From NCBI GenBank assembly GCA_001464735.1, contig LNDU01000046.1, positions 62,001 through 126,000 on the forward strand: a stretch of 64,000 nucleotides of DNA, given 5' to 3'. The DNA comes from Nitrospira sp. Ga0074138. GTDB lineage: Bacteria > Nitrospirota > Nitrospiria > Nitrospirales > Nitrospiraceae. The number at the start of each line of letters is the position of its first letter. The stretch's first letter is position 1. This document shows, in pieces, positions 50,892 to 60,732 of this stretch. The position numbers and the translations under genes are program-made. The notes under the pieces were generated by a model. The model worked only from the letters and a program-made list of their open reading frames with translations, was not told where the DNA came from and searched no databases.

Positions 50892-52352
50892 ATGCCTGCC
50901 GAGTCTGGCATCTCGATCACGACCAATATTCCACAACGCATGGATCGGTTGCCCTGGGCACGCTGGCACTGGCGGGTGGTCGGGGCACTGGGGATCACGT
51001 GGCTGCTCGATGGGCTTGAAGTATCCATCGTAGCCGCGCTCGGTCCGATGCTGACCCACCCAGACGCATTACACCTCACGCAATCAGAAGTAGGGCTCAC
51101 AGCCTCTGCGTATTTAGCCGGGTCGGTTGTTGGCGCGCTGGTCTTTTCCTACCTCACCGACCGACAGGGCCGAAAGAAATGGTTCATGATCACGTTGGCG
51201 CTCTACCTCACGGCGACAGTGCTGACGGCTTTCTCATGGGACCTCATGAGTTTCATGTTGTTTCGATTTCTGACCGGCGCCGGGATAGGTGGCGAGTATG
51301 CCGCGATCAATTCGGCCATCGATGAATTAATTCCCGCTCGAAGCCGTGGGCACACCGATCTAGCAATCAACGGAACCTGGTGGCTCGGCTCGGCGGTCGG
51401 CGCCCTGTTGACGTTGCTGTTACTAAATCCGGCCATCTTTCCTGAATCTATCGGCTGGCGACTGTGCTTTGTGTTTGGTGCCGTCCTGGGAGTAGCCATT
51501 ATCATTGTTCGACGTGTCATTCCGGAAAGCCCACGTTGGCTGATGACCCACGGTCGGGTTCACGACGCGGAAGCCATTGTGTCACAGATCGAACGTGACG
51601 TGGCGTACGATCAAGGCACATCGCTAGCGACCCCCCAAGGCACGATCACGGTCCATGCTCGCCCGCACGCGACAATCGTGACTGTTGCTCGGGAGCTCTT
51701 CCAGTCGTATCCACGAAGGACGGTCCTCGGCATCGGACTGATGGTCACACAATCGTTCATGTATAATGCGGTGTCGTTCACCTATCCGTTACTGCTGACG
51801 AAATATTACGGCGTGCTCAGCAGCACCATCGGACTCTACCTCTTGCCTTTCGCACTCGGCAATTTCTTGGGTCCGCTGCTATTAGGTCGACTATTCGACA
51901 CGGTCGGCCGCAAACTCATGATCAGCTTGACCTACGGCCTAGCTGGTCTGCTTTTGGGGTTTGCGGGATATCTGTTTTGGATAGGTTCCTTGACGCTCAC
52001 TCAGCATATGATGCTCTGGTCGCTGATCTTCTTTTTTGCATCGGCCGGGGCCAGTGCCGCTTATTTGACGGTGAGCGAAATATTTCCGATGGAGATCCGA
52101 GCCATGGCCATCGCCTTTTTCTTTATCGTGGCACAAGGGGCCGGTGTGGCGGCGCCGTGGCTCTACGGGAAGCTCATCGAAACATCGATGACAAGCGTTT
52201 TCTATGGATATCTGCTGGGCGGAGGCATGATGCTGCTCGGCGCAGCGATTGAGCTATGGTTGGGAATCAACGCGGAGGGGCAGTCGCTCGAACAATTGGC
52301 GGCACCCTTATCATCGCGCCCCTCACCCGGAGATCCAGCCCAGCCTGCCTAA
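50892..52352 (+). CDS. MFS transporter, sugar/organic-acid porter type
   Basis: 486 residues from ATG 50892 (GAGGG 5 bases before). Twelve helices. The loop 2-3 motif is DRQGRKKW, the loop 8-9 counterpart DTVGRKLM, and the ESPRWL motif and RFLTGAGIGGEY are characteristic of the sugar-porter/AAHS-like members that carry sugars, aromatic or organic acids with H+. Substrate cannot be deduced. It overlaps no gene and lies 47 bp after zwf. Confidence 0.88.
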   Translation: MPAESGISITTNIPQRMDRLPWARWHWRVVGALGITWLLDGLEVSIVAALGPMLTHPDALHLTQSEVGLTASAYLAGSVVGALVFSYLTDRQGRKKWFMITLALYLTATVLTAFSWDLMSFMLFRFLTGAGIGGEYAAINSAIDELIPARSRGHTDLAINGTWWLGSAVGALLTLLLLNPAIFPESIGWRLCFVFGAVLGVAIIIVRRVIPESPRWLMTHGRVHDAEAIVSQIERDVAYDQGTSLATPQGTITVHARPHATIVTVARELFQSYPRRTVLGIGLMVTQSFMYNAVSFTYPLLLTKYYGVLSSTIGLYLLPFALGNFLGPLLLGRLFDTVGRKLMISLTYGLAGLLLGFAGYLFWIGSLTLTQHMMLWSLIFFFASAGASAAYLTVSEIFPMEIRAMAIAFFFIVAQGAGVAAPWLYGKLIETSMTSVFYGYLLGGGMMLLGAAIELWLGINAEGQSLEQLAAPLSSRPSPGDPAQPA

Positions 52353-52417
52353 CCAGCTGTTTGCGCCATCTCCAAGGAGCAAGATGATCGGCTCGAATGG
52401 CTGCCGTGAGGTCGATG

Positions 52418-53191
52418 TCAGTGGTCTTGGGCTGGAACTTCTGTCTTGCCGCTCGCGTAACGGTTATGCAGTTTACGGGGTGGGGCGGTGCGTGCGCGAA
52501 TCCGCAGGTTGATCATCTCCACGGCAACTGAGAAAGCCATCGCAAAGTAGATATATCCCTTCGGTACATGAACATCAAATCCCTCAACCATCAGAGTCAC
52601 TCCGACAAGGATCAGGAAGGATAGCGCGAGAATCTTGATCGTTGGGTGGGCATCGACGAAATCGCCGATCGAACGGGCTGCAAACAACATGACGAGCACG
52701 GCTACGATAATCGCCGTCGCCATGACGGAGACTTCATCGACAAGACCGACGGCCGTGATGACAGAATCTAAAGAGAAGACGAGATCCAGTACAGTGATCT
52801 GAAACAACATCATCCCGAAACTGGCCGGAACCGATACAGCTGCTTGGTCATCCGTGCCCTCTAAACTTTCATGAATTTCGTGGGTGGCTTTGGCGAGGAG
52901 AAACAGTCCACCGATTATGAGAATCAGATCTCGCCCTGAGATCGCTTGACTCAGCACCGTAAATAGGGGAGCCGTCAGCCCCATCACAATCGAAATCGAG
53001 AATAACAATCCCAGTCGTGCGATCATCGCCAGGCCTAGCCCAAGACGGCGTGCTAGGTTTCGCTGCTGCTGAGGTAGCCGGCTCACGAGGACGGAGATAA
53101 AGATGATATTGTCGATCCCGAGGACAATTTCGAGGGCCGTCAGTGTGCCCAGCGCGATCCACATCTCTGATTGAGTCAGCCAATCGAACAT
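52418..53191 (-). CDS. TerC-family membrane protein
   Basis: 257 residues from ATG 53191 (AGAGGTGG upstream). Seven membrane helices. TerC marks: ALEIVLGIDNIIFISVLVSRLP and DLVFSLDSVITAVGL, both with conserved acidic residues in helices, and the loop EIHESLEG. Members such as Alx/YgaP-like proteins are linked to Mn2+ efflux or metal insertion. Stands alone, convergent with the MFS gene. Confidence 0.9.
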   Translation of the reverse strand: MFDWLTQSEMWIALGTLTALEIVLGIDNIIFISVLVSRLPQQQRNLARRLGLGLAMIARLGLLFSISIVMGLTAPLFTVLSQAISGRDLILIIGGLFLLAKATHEIHESLEGTDDQAAVSVPASFGMMLFQITVLDLVFSLDSVITAVGLVDEVSVMATAIIVAVLVMLFAARSIGDFVDAHPTIKILALSFLILVGVTLMVEGFDVHVPKGYIYFAMAFSVAVEMINLRIRARTAPPRKLHNRYASGKTEVPAQDH

Positions 53192-53554
53192 GCGAATGTC
53201 CACCTCTCTAGCAACCAGCCAGACCCCTGGTCGAATGCAGCGTCCCCACGCTTGCTCCCGTCGATGGTACAATCACTCACAGCTGTCCGCCAGCCTATCG
53301 CGTGCAAGCGCCTGTTCGATTCATAATCACTGACTAATCGCTCCGAAATCAACAGCCCGATACTCGATGGCGGATACAGAACCCGCAGCGCCCCAATCAG
53401 AGAGGAGACCTCGGAATTTCGGACAGTATGATCAGTGGGAATCTGGCTGCATCCACGACACTGAGAGGTATATACGAGAGGAGCAAGGCGATGACGAGAG
53501 CGAGGCACAATCACAGAGCCACATTGTTCCGCTGGTCAATGCCGCCGATCGCGT
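53192..53554. other. Intergenic region
   Basis: About 360 bp between the TerC-family gene and rsmE. A frame from 53367 lacks a ribosome site and does not resemble a protein. The promoter of the TerC-family gene should lie in the left part. Confidence 0.35.
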
Positions 53555-54295
53555 TCAGCTCAGTGTGCCGAGGCGCGATTGAAGAATACTGATGGCAGCA
53601 ATGGCGGCTGTTTCTGCTCGCAGGATATGCTCACCAAGGGCAATAGGCTGTATTCCCGCCTGCTCAGCAATCTGCGCTTCCTCTTGGCTCCAGCCACCCT
53701 CTGGTCCGATCAAGACCAGTATGGAGCCTCTCGCATCTTGGGGTAGGTTGACCGTTTGCAAACTCTTCCCCTCCCGCCGCTCGGCCAGCATGAGCGTGAG
53801 CGTGCCGGTCGCCAGGCTGGTCAGAAGCGCTGAGAGAGATTGTGGTGTCGCGACAGTGGGGATTCGCCACTGTTCGGATTGCTGGGCGGCTTCTAAGGCA
53901 ATTCGTTGCCAACGGGCGAGCTGGTGATTCACGCGGTCGGCTTTCAGTTGTACCACACTGTGCTGGCTTTCAATCGGCACGATCTCGCTGACGCCGAGTT
54001 CAGTCGCCTTTTGAATCACCCAGTCCATCTTTTCACCCTTGAGCAGCGATTGGCCGAGGACTAGACGAGGCGTCTGGCGGGGTGGTTCCTGGATCGTTTC
54101 GAGAACCCGTGCGGTGACTGCTCGTCTGGACACATCGGCGATTTCAACCCGGTACCTGACGGCCAGTCCGTTGTTGAGCCACAGCGTCTCGCCGACTTTG
54201 ATACGCAAGCTGTCTCGGAGATGCACGAGCACATCGCCGGTGACTACAATGGTCTGCTGATCGATGCACTCAGGGGAAACAAACAACACAGGCAT
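53555..54295 (-). CDS. rsmE: 16S rRNA (uracil-1498-N3)-methyltransferase
   Basis: 246 residues. An N-terminal PUA-like part (VLVHLRDSLRIKVGETLWLNNG) is followed by the SPOUT fold: QSLLKGEKMDWVIQKATELGV, QLARWQRIALEAAQQSEQWRIP, VLIGPEGGWSQEEA (the knotted SAM site GPEGG) and LGEHILRAETAAIAAISIL. Methylates U1498 of 16S rRNA. It follows dnaJ by 38 bp on the same strand, as in many dnaK operons. Confidence 0.93.
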   Translation of the reverse strand: MPVLFVSPECIDQQTIVVTGDVLVHLRDSLRIKVGETLWLNNGLAVRYRVEIADVSRRAVTARVLETIQEPPRQTPRLVLGQSLLKGEKMDWVIQKATELGVSEIVPIESQHSVVQLKADRVNHQLARWQRIALEAAQQSEQWRIPTVATPQSLSALLTSLATGTLTLMLAERREGKSLQTVNLPQDARGSILVLIGPEGGWSQEEAQIAEQAGIQPIALGEHILRAETAAIAAISILQSRLGTLS

Positions 54296-54333
54296 GAGGG
54301 ACTCAGGAGATAAACCCGGGTGGGTAGGGCAAA

Positions 54334-55467
54334 TTACTCGAAGAAGGTTTTCATCTTATCAAAGAAGCCGTCACCGTTGGCTTCCATGGTCATGCCACTT
54401 TCTTTCGCGTACTCCATCAGGAGTTCTTTCTGTCGGGCCGTCAATTTGGTGGGGATTTGGACCTTGATCGTATAGACCTGATCGCCTGTCGACCCGCCCT
54501 TCAGGCTGGGAACCCCTAACCCTTTTATCCGAAGCACCTTGTCATGTTGTGTGCCGGGCGGCACCTTGATGACGGTTGCCCCCGTGAGAGTCGGGACTTC
54601 CACTTTTCCGCCGAGCGCGGCCGTGACGAGATTGACCGGCACATCACAGGCAATATCGAGCCCCTTGCGATGAAAAATTTTATGAGGTCTGACGGTAACC
54701 GCCACGTAGAGGTCCCCGGGATGGCCACCATTGGGGCCATGCTCTCCTTCATTGGAAAGACGAAGTCGCATGCCGGTCTCAATACCGGCTGGAATATGGA
54801 CGGCGATGGTGCGTTCTTTGTAAACGCGTTGACGTCCTTGGCAGGTCGAACAGGGTTCCGTGACAAAGTGACCGGTGCCTTCACATTGACCGCATGGACG
54901 GCTGACGCTGAAGAACCCTTGCTGGAATCGAATTTGACCAGCACCTTTGCAGCTGGCGCATGTCTTGATGGACGCCGCTGACTTGGCCCCGGTTCCTTTG
55001 CAGTCGACGCAGATTTCCCAACGTGGGATTTTGAGCTTGGCCTCTTTTCCGTACACAGCCTCTTCGAACTCAACCTCGAGGTTGTATTGGAGATCGTTGC
55101 CACGCTCAGCCCGAGTTGGACCACCTCCTCGCGTTTGGCCGAAAAAGTCTTCGAAGATATCGTTAAAGACGTCCCCGAATCCGCCACGGTTGAAATCGAA
55201 CCCGTCAAAGCCTGGCCCACCTTGTTGTGCCCCGGCATGGCCGAACATGTCGTAGCGTTTCCGCTTTTCTTGATCGCTCAGCGTTTCGTAGGCTTCGTTG
55301 ATCTCTTTGAATTTTTCTTCAGCTGTTTTCTTTTGTTGATCGCCGGTATGGAGATCTGGATGGTGCTGGCGCGCGAGCTTTCGATAGGCTTTTTTGAGAT
55401 CGTCGTCGGATACGCTTCTATCGACGCCGAGAGTTTCGTAGTAGTCGCGTTTTGACACGGCTGCCAT
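54334..55467 (-). CDS. dnaJ: Chaperone DnaJ
   Basis: 377 residues. J domain with RQHHPDLHTG (HPD), a Gly/Phe-rich stretch (GGPGFDGFDFNRGGFGD), then the zinc domain with CVDCKGTG, CASCKGAG, CGQCEGTG and a fourth, altered repeat CSTCQGRQ, and the C-terminal substrate-binding domains (VHIPAGIETGMRLRL, DIACDVPVNLVTAALGG). It stimulates DnaK ATP hydrolysis and delivers substrates. Third gene of the grpE-dnaK-dnaJ-rsmE operon. Confidence 0.96.
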   Translation of the reverse strand: MAAVSKRDYYETLGVDRSVSDDDLKKAYRKLARQHHPDLHTGDQQKKTAEEKFKEINEAYETLSDQEKRKRYDMFGHAGAQQGGPGFDGFDFNRGGFGDVFNDIFEDFFGQTRGGGPTRAERGNDLQYNLEVEFEEAVYGKEAKLKIPRWEICVDCKGTGAKSAASIKTCASCKGAGQIRFQQGFFSVSRPCGQCEGTGHFVTEPCSTCQGRQRVYKERTIAVHIPAGIETGMRLRLSNEGEHGPNGGHPGDLYVAVTVRPHKIFHRKGLDIACDVPVNLVTAALGGKVEVPTLTGATVIKVPPGTQHDKVLRIKGLGVPSLKGGSTGDQVYTIKVQIPTKLTARQKELLMEYAKESGMTMEANGDGFFDKMKTFFE

Positions 55468-55490
55468 TGCGAATTGAAATATGTAATAGC

Positions 55491-55517
55491 TGAGTTCCCG
55501 ACGGTGTCGGGAACTCA
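55491..55517 (-). terminator. Perfect 12-bp hairpin between dnaK and dnaJ
   Basis: TGAGTTCCCGAC pairs perfectly with GTCGGGAACTCA across a 3-nt loop. On the transcribed strand it is followed by an AT-rich stretch without a solid U-run. Placed 24 bp after dnaK, it may reduce read-through into dnaJ or protect the dnaK mRNA 3' end. Confidence 0.65.
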
Positions 55518-55541
55518 GGTTGTCTGAGGCGTTATTCTAGG

Positions 55542-57461
55542 CTATTTCTTGTCTTTGTCCACTTCTTCAAATTCTGCGTCGACGACTTTCTCGTCGGTCT
55601 TAGTCTCACCGGCGCCGTCGGAGGACGAGGTGCTCTGTTGCGGACCTGGAGATGCAGCGGCTTTCTTGTACATCTCTTCGGCTAACTTGTGCGAGGCCGT
55701 CATGAGTGATTGCGTCGCCGATTCGATAGCCTCGGCATCGGTGCCTTCGAGTGCTTTTTTGACGGCTGCGACGGCATCCTGGATTTTCGTTGTTTCCTCA
55801 GCGGAGACTTTGTCACCGTATTCAGTGATATTTTTTTCAGTTTGATAGACGAGATTATCCGCCTGGTTCTTGGCTTCCGCCAGCTTGCGGCGTTTCTTAT
55901 CGTCTTCCGTATGCGACTGTGCATCCCGAACGAATTTCTCGACTTCATCCTTACTCAACCCGCTGGACGCCGTGATCTTGATGGATTGTTCTTTCTGTGT
56001 GGCCAAATCCTTTGCCGACACGTGCACGATGCCGTTAGCATCGATATCGAACGTCACTTCAATCTGCGGCGTTCCGCGCGGCGCTGGTGGAATACCGACC
56101 AAGTCGAACTGCCCAAGCAGTTTATTGTCATTAGCCATTTCCCGTTCACCTTGAAACACGCGGATGGTGACGGCCGTTTGGCTATCAGCTGCGGTCGAGA
56201 ACACTTGGCTCTTTTTGGTCGGAACGGTTGTGTTTCGCTCAATGAGCTTGGTGAATACGCCGCCCAACGTCTCAATGCCCAATGACAATGGAGTGACATC
56301 GAGCAGCAGCACGTCTTTGACTTCGCCTTTGAGAACTCCGCCTTGAATGCCGGCTCCGATGGCGACGACTTCGTCGGGATTCACCCCACGGTGCGGTTCT
56401 TTTCCAAAGAAGTCCTTCACAACCTGAATCACTTTGGGCATGCGGGTCATACCACCAACCAACACGATTTCCTGAATATCCTTGGCCGTAACACCCGCAT
56501 CGGACAAGGCCTTGCGACAGGGTTCAATCGTGCGTTGAATGAGATCGTCGACCAACTGCTCCAGCTTGGCCCGTGTGAGCTTGGTGACCATATGTTTGGG
56601 GCCGCTGGCATCGGCGGTGATGAAGGGCAGATTGATCTCCGTTTCTTGAGACGAGGAGAGTTCGATCTTGGCCCGTTCCGCCGACTCCTTCAGGCGTTGG
56701 AGTGCCATCCGGTCTTTCCTTAAATCGATGCCTTGGTCTTTCTTAAACTCGTCGACCAGCCAATCCATCACGCGGAGATCAAAGTCATCACCGCCGAGGT
56801 ACGTATCGCCATTGGTGGATTTCACCTCGAACACGCCTTCGCCGATTTCAAGAACGGAGACGTCGAAGGTGCCACCGCCCAAGTCGTATACGGCGATCCG
56901 CTCGTCTTTCTTCTTGTCCAGACCGTAGGCGAGGGAGGCTGCTGTCGGCTCATTGATAATACGCAGGACGTTCAGCCCGGCAATCTGGCCGGCATCTTTG
57001 GTCGCCTGGCGCTGGCTGTCGTCAAAATAGGCGGGGACTGTCACCACGGCCTCAGTGACCTTTTCACCGAGATAGTCTTCAGCCGTCTGCCGCATTTTCT
57101 GCAGAATCATGGCGGAGACTTCCGGTGGGCTATAGCGTTTGCCGCGTAACTCTACATGTGCATCACCGTTATCGGCCTCAACCACCTTGTACGGAAGCCG
57201 CTTCATAGCTTCTTGCACCTCGCGACTCTTGAACTTGCGCCCCATCAAACGCTTCACGGAGTAAATGGTGTTCTCGGGGTTGGTGATCGCTTGCCGTTTG
57301 GCAATTTGTCCCACTAACCGTTCGGTTTTATCGGTGATAGCAACGACGGAAGGAGTGGTCCGGCTCCCTTCGGCATTGGCGATCACGACGGGGTCTCCGC
57401 CGCTCATAATCGCCACACAAGAGTTGGTGGTCCCGAGATCGATACCGATGACTTTACCCAT
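55542..57461 (-). CDS. dnaK: Chaperone DnaK (Hsp70)
   Basis: 639 residues. [13 protein letters not shown] (phosphate 1), [40 protein letters not shown] (phosphate 2), [14 protein letters not shown] (adenosine) and the substrate domain start [15 protein letters not shown] are all present; the C-terminal lid ends EEVDKDKK. Central ATP-dependent folding chaperone. Second gene of the operon, 41 bp after grpE. Confidence 0.98.
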   Translation of the reverse strand: MGKVIGIDLGTTNSCVAIMSGGDPVVIANAEGSRTTPSVVAITDKTERLVGQIAKRQAITNPENTIYSVKRLMGRKFKSREVQEAMKRLPYKVVEADNGDAHVELRGKRYSPPEVSAMILQKMRQTAEDYLGEKVTEAVVTVPAYFDDSQRQATKDAGQIAGLNVLRIINEPTAASLAYGLDKKKDERIAVYDLGGGTFDVSVLEIGEGVFEVKSTNGDTYLGGDDFDLRVMDWLVDEFKKDQGIDLRKDRMALQRLKESAERAKIELSSSQETEINLPFITADASGPKHMVTKLTRAKLEQLVDDLIQRTIEPCRKALSDAGVTAKDIQEIVLVGGMTRMPKVIQVVKDFFGKEPHRGVNPDEVVAIGAGIQGGVLKGEVKDVLLLDVTPLSLGIETLGGVFTKLIERNTTVPTKKSQVFSTAADSQTAVTIRVFQGEREMANDNKLLGQFDLVGIPPAPRGTPQIEVTFDIDANGIVHVSAKDLATQKEQSIKITASSGLSKDEVEKFVRDAQSHTEDDKKRRKLAEAKNQADNLVYQTEKNITEYGDKVSAEETTKIQDAVAAVKKALEGTDAEAIESATQSLMTASHKLAEEMYKKAAASPGPQQSTSSSDGAGETKTDEKVVDAEFEEVDKDKK

Positions 57462-57502
57462 TGGTAAACTCCTTCCTTCTTGACAACGACGACCGAATCA
57501 GG

Positions 57503-58087
57503 TCAATGCGTCGTTGAATCATGTTCACTTGAATTGGCCGGACCTGATGACACACTGACCATGGCCGCTCGTAGAATCCGGTCGTGCAACCGATACCCTT
57601 TTTGAAACTCGTCCAATACTTTATTGGCCGGCACGTCGTTCGATGGTCCGTACGAGACGGCTTGATGGGCGCTTGGATCGAACTCCTGGCCGGTCGTTTC
57701 GATCGCCTGCACGCCGAATTTAGTCAGGGTCCCGGAGAGTTGTTTGAGCGTCAGTTCCACACCCTGCACGAGCGATGAATCGCCTCCGCTTGTACGAGCC
57801 GCTTTGATCGCCCGCTCCATGTTATCGACCACCGGCAGCAGCTCTTTAAGAATCTGTTCATTCCCGAATCGAATCTGCTCACGCTGGTCGCGCTGTATGA
57901 GGCGTTTGTAGTTTTCAAATTCCGCAGCCAGCCGCAGATACCTATCATTGAGCGCGTTGCATTCTTCAGTCTTACTGGCCAGTTCATCCTGAACTGAGGA
58001 GTCTGACGCGTCCATGACTGGAGAAGCCTCCTCTAAGTTCTCGATTGTATTGGCGTTTGGTTTTTTCTGATCTTGATCGTGAGTCAT
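57503..58087 (-). CDS. grpE: Nucleotide exchange factor GrpE
   Basis: 194 residues: an acidic N-terminal region, a long coiled helix (ECNALNDRYLRLAAEFENYKRLIQRD), and the beta-domain signature VLDEFQKGYRLHDRILRAAMVSVS. It releases ADP from DnaK. First gene of the chaperone operon; no hrcA precedes it and no CIRCE element is seen, so control is probably by a sigma factor. Confidence 0.95.
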   Translation of the reverse strand: MTHDQDQKKPNANTIENLEEASPVMDASDSSVQDELASKTEECNALNDRYLRLAAEFENYKRLIQRDQREQIRFGNEQILKELLPVVDNMERAIKAARTSGGDSSLVQGVELTLKQLSGTLTKFGVQAIETTGQEFDPSAHQAVSYGPSNDVPANKVLDEFQKGYRLHDRILRAAMVSVSSGPANSSEHDSTTH

Positions 58088-58108
58088 CCTAATACCTATA
58101 CAAGCGTG

Positions 58109-58136
58109 GAGATATCCATAGCAGGAGAGAAGTCAA
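58109..58136 (-). promoter_or_regulatory. Possible promoter of the grpE-dnaK-dnaJ operon
   Basis: On the minus strand, TTGACT (58136-58131) and TATCTC (58114-58109) are 16 bp apart, starting 49 bp upstream of the grpE ATG. The -35 box is good, the -10 weak. No CIRCE repeat (TTAGCACTC-N9-GAGTGCTAA) is present. Confidence 0.35.
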
Positions 58137-58176
58137 CGGGTAAGGGGAAAATAAAATGACGTGGGGACAAAGAGGA

Positions 58177-58974
58177 CTAGATCCACTGGGTCAGACTCGC
58201 TCCGCGGGCACGACGATAGAGGAGTTCAAGTCCATGAAGGGTTAAATATGGTTCAACATGTTGAATCGATCGTGCCTCCGGCGCGATGACTGAGGCTAAT
58301 CCACCCGTGGCAATTACATATGACGTGCGCCCCATTTCCCGTTCCATCCGCTGAACAAGAGTGTCTACAAGGCCGGCATAGCCGAAGATGAGCCCCGATT
58401 GAATACTACTGGCGGTATCGGTTCCAATGACGGTCTTGGGCCGGGCGAGTTCAACTTTGCTCAACTTCGCCGCCCTGGTAAACAGCGCCTCCGCGGAAAT
58501 GGTCAGACCCGGTGCGATCACACCTCCGAGATACTCTCCATCTCGGTTGACGGCACAAAACGTCGTCGCGGTGCCGAAATCAACGATGATGAGATCACGG
58601 TGAAACTTCTCATAGGCCGCCGCCGCATTCACAATGCGGTCGCTTCCGATCTCTTTCGGATTCGAATATTTCAGTGTGAGACCTGTATCCATGTCGGGGG
58701 AAACGGTGATCGGGGTGGAGCCAAAGGACGTTTCAACCATCGACTCAAACGTCTCCGTGAGCGCGGGAACGACGCTGGAGATGATCGCACCGGTGATGTG
58801 CTCTGGGAGGCGCCCGTCTCGGGCCATGAGGCTGAGGCACAGGACACCATACTCATCGGCCGTGGTCTTGGGATCTGTCGCCAACCGCCAATGGGTCAGC
58901 AGAGTTGATCCATCGAAGATTCCTGCGACCACGTTGGTGTTCCCGATGTCGACCGCTAAGAGCATCGAACTCAT
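58177..58974 (-). CDS. coaX: Type III pantothenate kinase
   Basis: 265 residues. LAVDIGNTNVVAGIFDG (phosphate site), the substrate block around GSDRIVNAAAAYEKFHRDLIIVDFGTATTFCAVN, GGVIAPGLTISAEALFTRAAKLSKVEL and YVIATGGLASVIAPEA identify CoaX, which phosphorylates pantothenate as the first step to coenzyme A and needs a monovalent cation. Last gene of the valS-nadC-birA-coaX cluster. Confidence 0.95.
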   Translation of the reverse strand: MSSMLLAVDIGNTNVVAGIFDGSTLLTHWRLATDPKTTADEYGVLCLSLMARDGRLPEHITGAIISSVVPALTETFESMVETSFGSTPITVSPDMDTGLTLKYSNPKEIGSDRIVNAAAAYEKFHRDLIIVDFGTATTFCAVNRDGEYLGGVIAPGLTISAEALFTRAAKLSKVELARPKTVIGTDTASSIQSGLIFGYAGLVDTLVQRMEREMGRTSYVIATGGLASVIAPEARSIQHVEPYLTLHGLELLYRRARGASLTQWI

Positions 58975-58998
58975 TCTACCCGGCCCACTCCATTTTCG

Positions 58999-59844
58999 CT
59001 ACTCTCTTAGATGAATAACATCAGCTGCACGGACATCGACGAGGGGCATCGGTTGTGAACGAGGGTGATGCGGCACGGTTCTTACTTGTAGTGCGCCGTC
59101 GGCAGAAAGCGCCTCTGCGATGCCGACGATCGGGTGATCGTTCGTGAACAGGACGCGAACGTGGCGCCCCAATGTGGCGCAGCGAGCCGTATAGGCTTGT
59201 CGCAGGCGGACAGATCCAGAAGATCGAAGCTCCCCAAGACACTGCTCAAGCTCCAGGAGCAGTTGCACAATGAGCCGATTACGGTCGATTAGTTGTCGCG
59301 AGGCTTCTAATAATGAGGCTGCAATTGGCTGCAACTCTACGGGAAAAGATAGCGGGGGAACATTCACATTCAGCCCGATTCCAATCACCACAACTGGATT
59401 ATTGGTGGTGGCACCACTGCTCTCGCAGAGAATCCCGCCGACTTTGCGTTCATGGAGAAGCAGGTCGTTCGGCCACTTCAGCAAAAGGGACACAGCCGCC
59501 GTCTGTCGAATCGCCTCGGTGACGGCAAGTGCGCTGACAAGCGGCACCCAGGATAACCATTGCGAAAGCGATAGGTTGTCACCCATGCCACGTATGATGA
59601 CAGAGCAATAGATGTTCAGCCCCGGCGGAGAGAACCAAGCACGCCCATGTCGCCCGTATCCACCTGACTGGCTTTCCGCAATTACGACGGTCCCGTGCGG
59701 TGCACCCGCTCGCGCCAAAGCAGCCGCCTCCGTGTTGGTCGAGGGGAGCTCTTGGTGCAGATACAAGGTATGCCCAAGTGACTCGGTCACTAGGGTGCTG
59801 CGAATACGATCGAGGCTAAGTGGGGTGGAGGGTGACGACATCAA
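58999..59844 (-). CDS. birA: Biotin--[acetyl-CoA-carboxylase] ligase
   Basis: 281 residues. LPSTNTEA starts the catalytic domain; AESQSGGYGRHGRAWFSPPGLNIYCSVI is the biotinyl-AMP binding loop (usual form GRGRRGRxW), LLKWPNDLLLHERKVGGILCES holds the catalytic Lys, and VGIGLNVN follows. An SH3-like C-terminal domain is present. The short N terminus has no helix-turn-helix, so it is not a BirA-type repressor. Its start abuts the end of nadC with no gap. Confidence 0.93.
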   Translation of the reverse strand: MMSSPSTPLSLDRIRSTLVTESLGHTLYLHQELPSTNTEAAALARAGAPHGTVVIAESQSGGYGRHGRAWFSPPGLNIYCSVIIRGMGDNLSLSQWLSWVPLVSALAVTEAIRQTAAVSLLLKWPNDLLLHERKVGGILCESSGATTNNPVVVIGIGLNVNVPPLSFPVELQPIAASLLEASRQLIDRNRLIVQLLLELEQCLGELRSSGSVRLRQAYTARCATLGRHVRVLFTNDHPIVGIAEALSADGALQVRTVPHHPRSQPMPLVDVRAADVIHLRE

Positions 59845-60729
59845 CTACGAACGCCGGCGGCGTGCAGGCCGAGTCAGCGTCATGACAAGGCTGACTGTTG
59901 CTGCCGGAGCAGAATGGGTGAGCGCCCCAATAGAGATGCGATCGGCGCCGGCGGCAGCCATGGCTCGGACGCTCTTCAGGGTGATGCCGCCCGACACTTC
60001 TACCAGAGCCTGCTTCTTGATCAATGCTACGGCACGTCGGACCAGGTCTGGAGCCATGTTATCCAGCAGAATAATATCAGGCTTTCCTGCGAGCGCCTGC
60101 CGGACCTCAGAGAGGGATTCTACCTCAACAATAATCGGAAGTGCGCTCGAGCAACGGGCATGTGCCAATCGGCAGGCCCGTTCAACCGGTCGTCGAGTGT
60201 GTTGAAGAAGGGCCAGATGGTTGTCTTTGATCAGAATCCCGTCACTCAGTGAGTGTCGGTGGTTGATCCCTCCGCCAAGCGACACGGCCCACTTCTGAAG
60301 CGCACGCCAGCCGGGAAGCGTTTTTCTGGTATCCAGAATACTGGCGGGGTAGCCGCGCACGGCGTGGCAGAACCGTTGCGTCAAGGTGGCGATCCCGGAC
60401 AGGTGTTGAAGAAAGTTCAAGGCAACCCGCTCAGCCTGCAGGATGGACCGCCCATCACCCTCGATCTGAAGAAGCGGCTCTCCATTCTTAGCTCGGTCGC
60501 CATCTCCTTTGGAAACCGACAACCGCAGAGTAGGATCGACCATGAGAAAGGTTTGAACCGCTGCGGCCATGCCTGCCACAACCAACAGCTGTTGCGCGAT
60601 GATCTCGGCTCGAGCCGGCACCGGAGATGGAAAGATTGATGCGGTCGTGGCATCTCCCTGAGCCAGATCTTCTTCGAACCCTTGACGCACGGCACGACGG
60701 ATCTCTGCAGCGGGGAGGGGGGTGAACAT
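59845..60729 (-). CDS. nadC: Nicotinate-nucleotide pyrophosphorylase (quinolinate PRTase)
   Basis: 294 residues. EDLAQGDATTASIF, ILDTRKTLPGWRALQKWAVSLGGGINHRHSLSDGILIKDNHL, VEVESLSEVRQAL, DIILLDNMAPDLVRRAV and VEVSGGITLKSVRAMAAAGADRISIGALTHS are the classical NadC blocks. It converts quinolinate and PRPP to nicotinate mononucleotide in NAD synthesis. Starts 3 bp after valS and touches birA, so translation is tightly coupled. Confidence 0.96.
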   Translation of the reverse strand: MFTPLPAAEIRRAVRQGFEEDLAQGDATTASIFPSPVPARAEIIAQQLLVVAGMAAAVQTFLMVDPTLRLSVSKGDGDRAKNGEPLLQIEGDGRSILQAERVALNFLQHLSGIATLTQRFCHAVRGYPASILDTRKTLPGWRALQKWAVSLGGGINHRHSLSDGILIKDNHLALLQHTRRPVERACRLAHARCSSALPIIVEVESLSEVRQALAGKPDIILLDNMAPDLVRRAVALIKKQALVEVSGGITLKSVRAMAAAGADRISIGALTHSAPAATVSLVMTLTRPARRRRS

Positions 60730-60732
60730 TTC

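Noticed and set aside
53367..53582. A 71-codon frame left of rsmE
   Set aside because: No ribosome site, highly charged low-complexity product, and it runs into the 3' end of rsmE on the opposite strand.
58088..58176. A CIRCE element expected upstream of grpE-dnaK
   Set aside because: No TTAGCACTC-N9-GAGTGCTAA-like repeat is present, and no hrcA gene precedes grpE.
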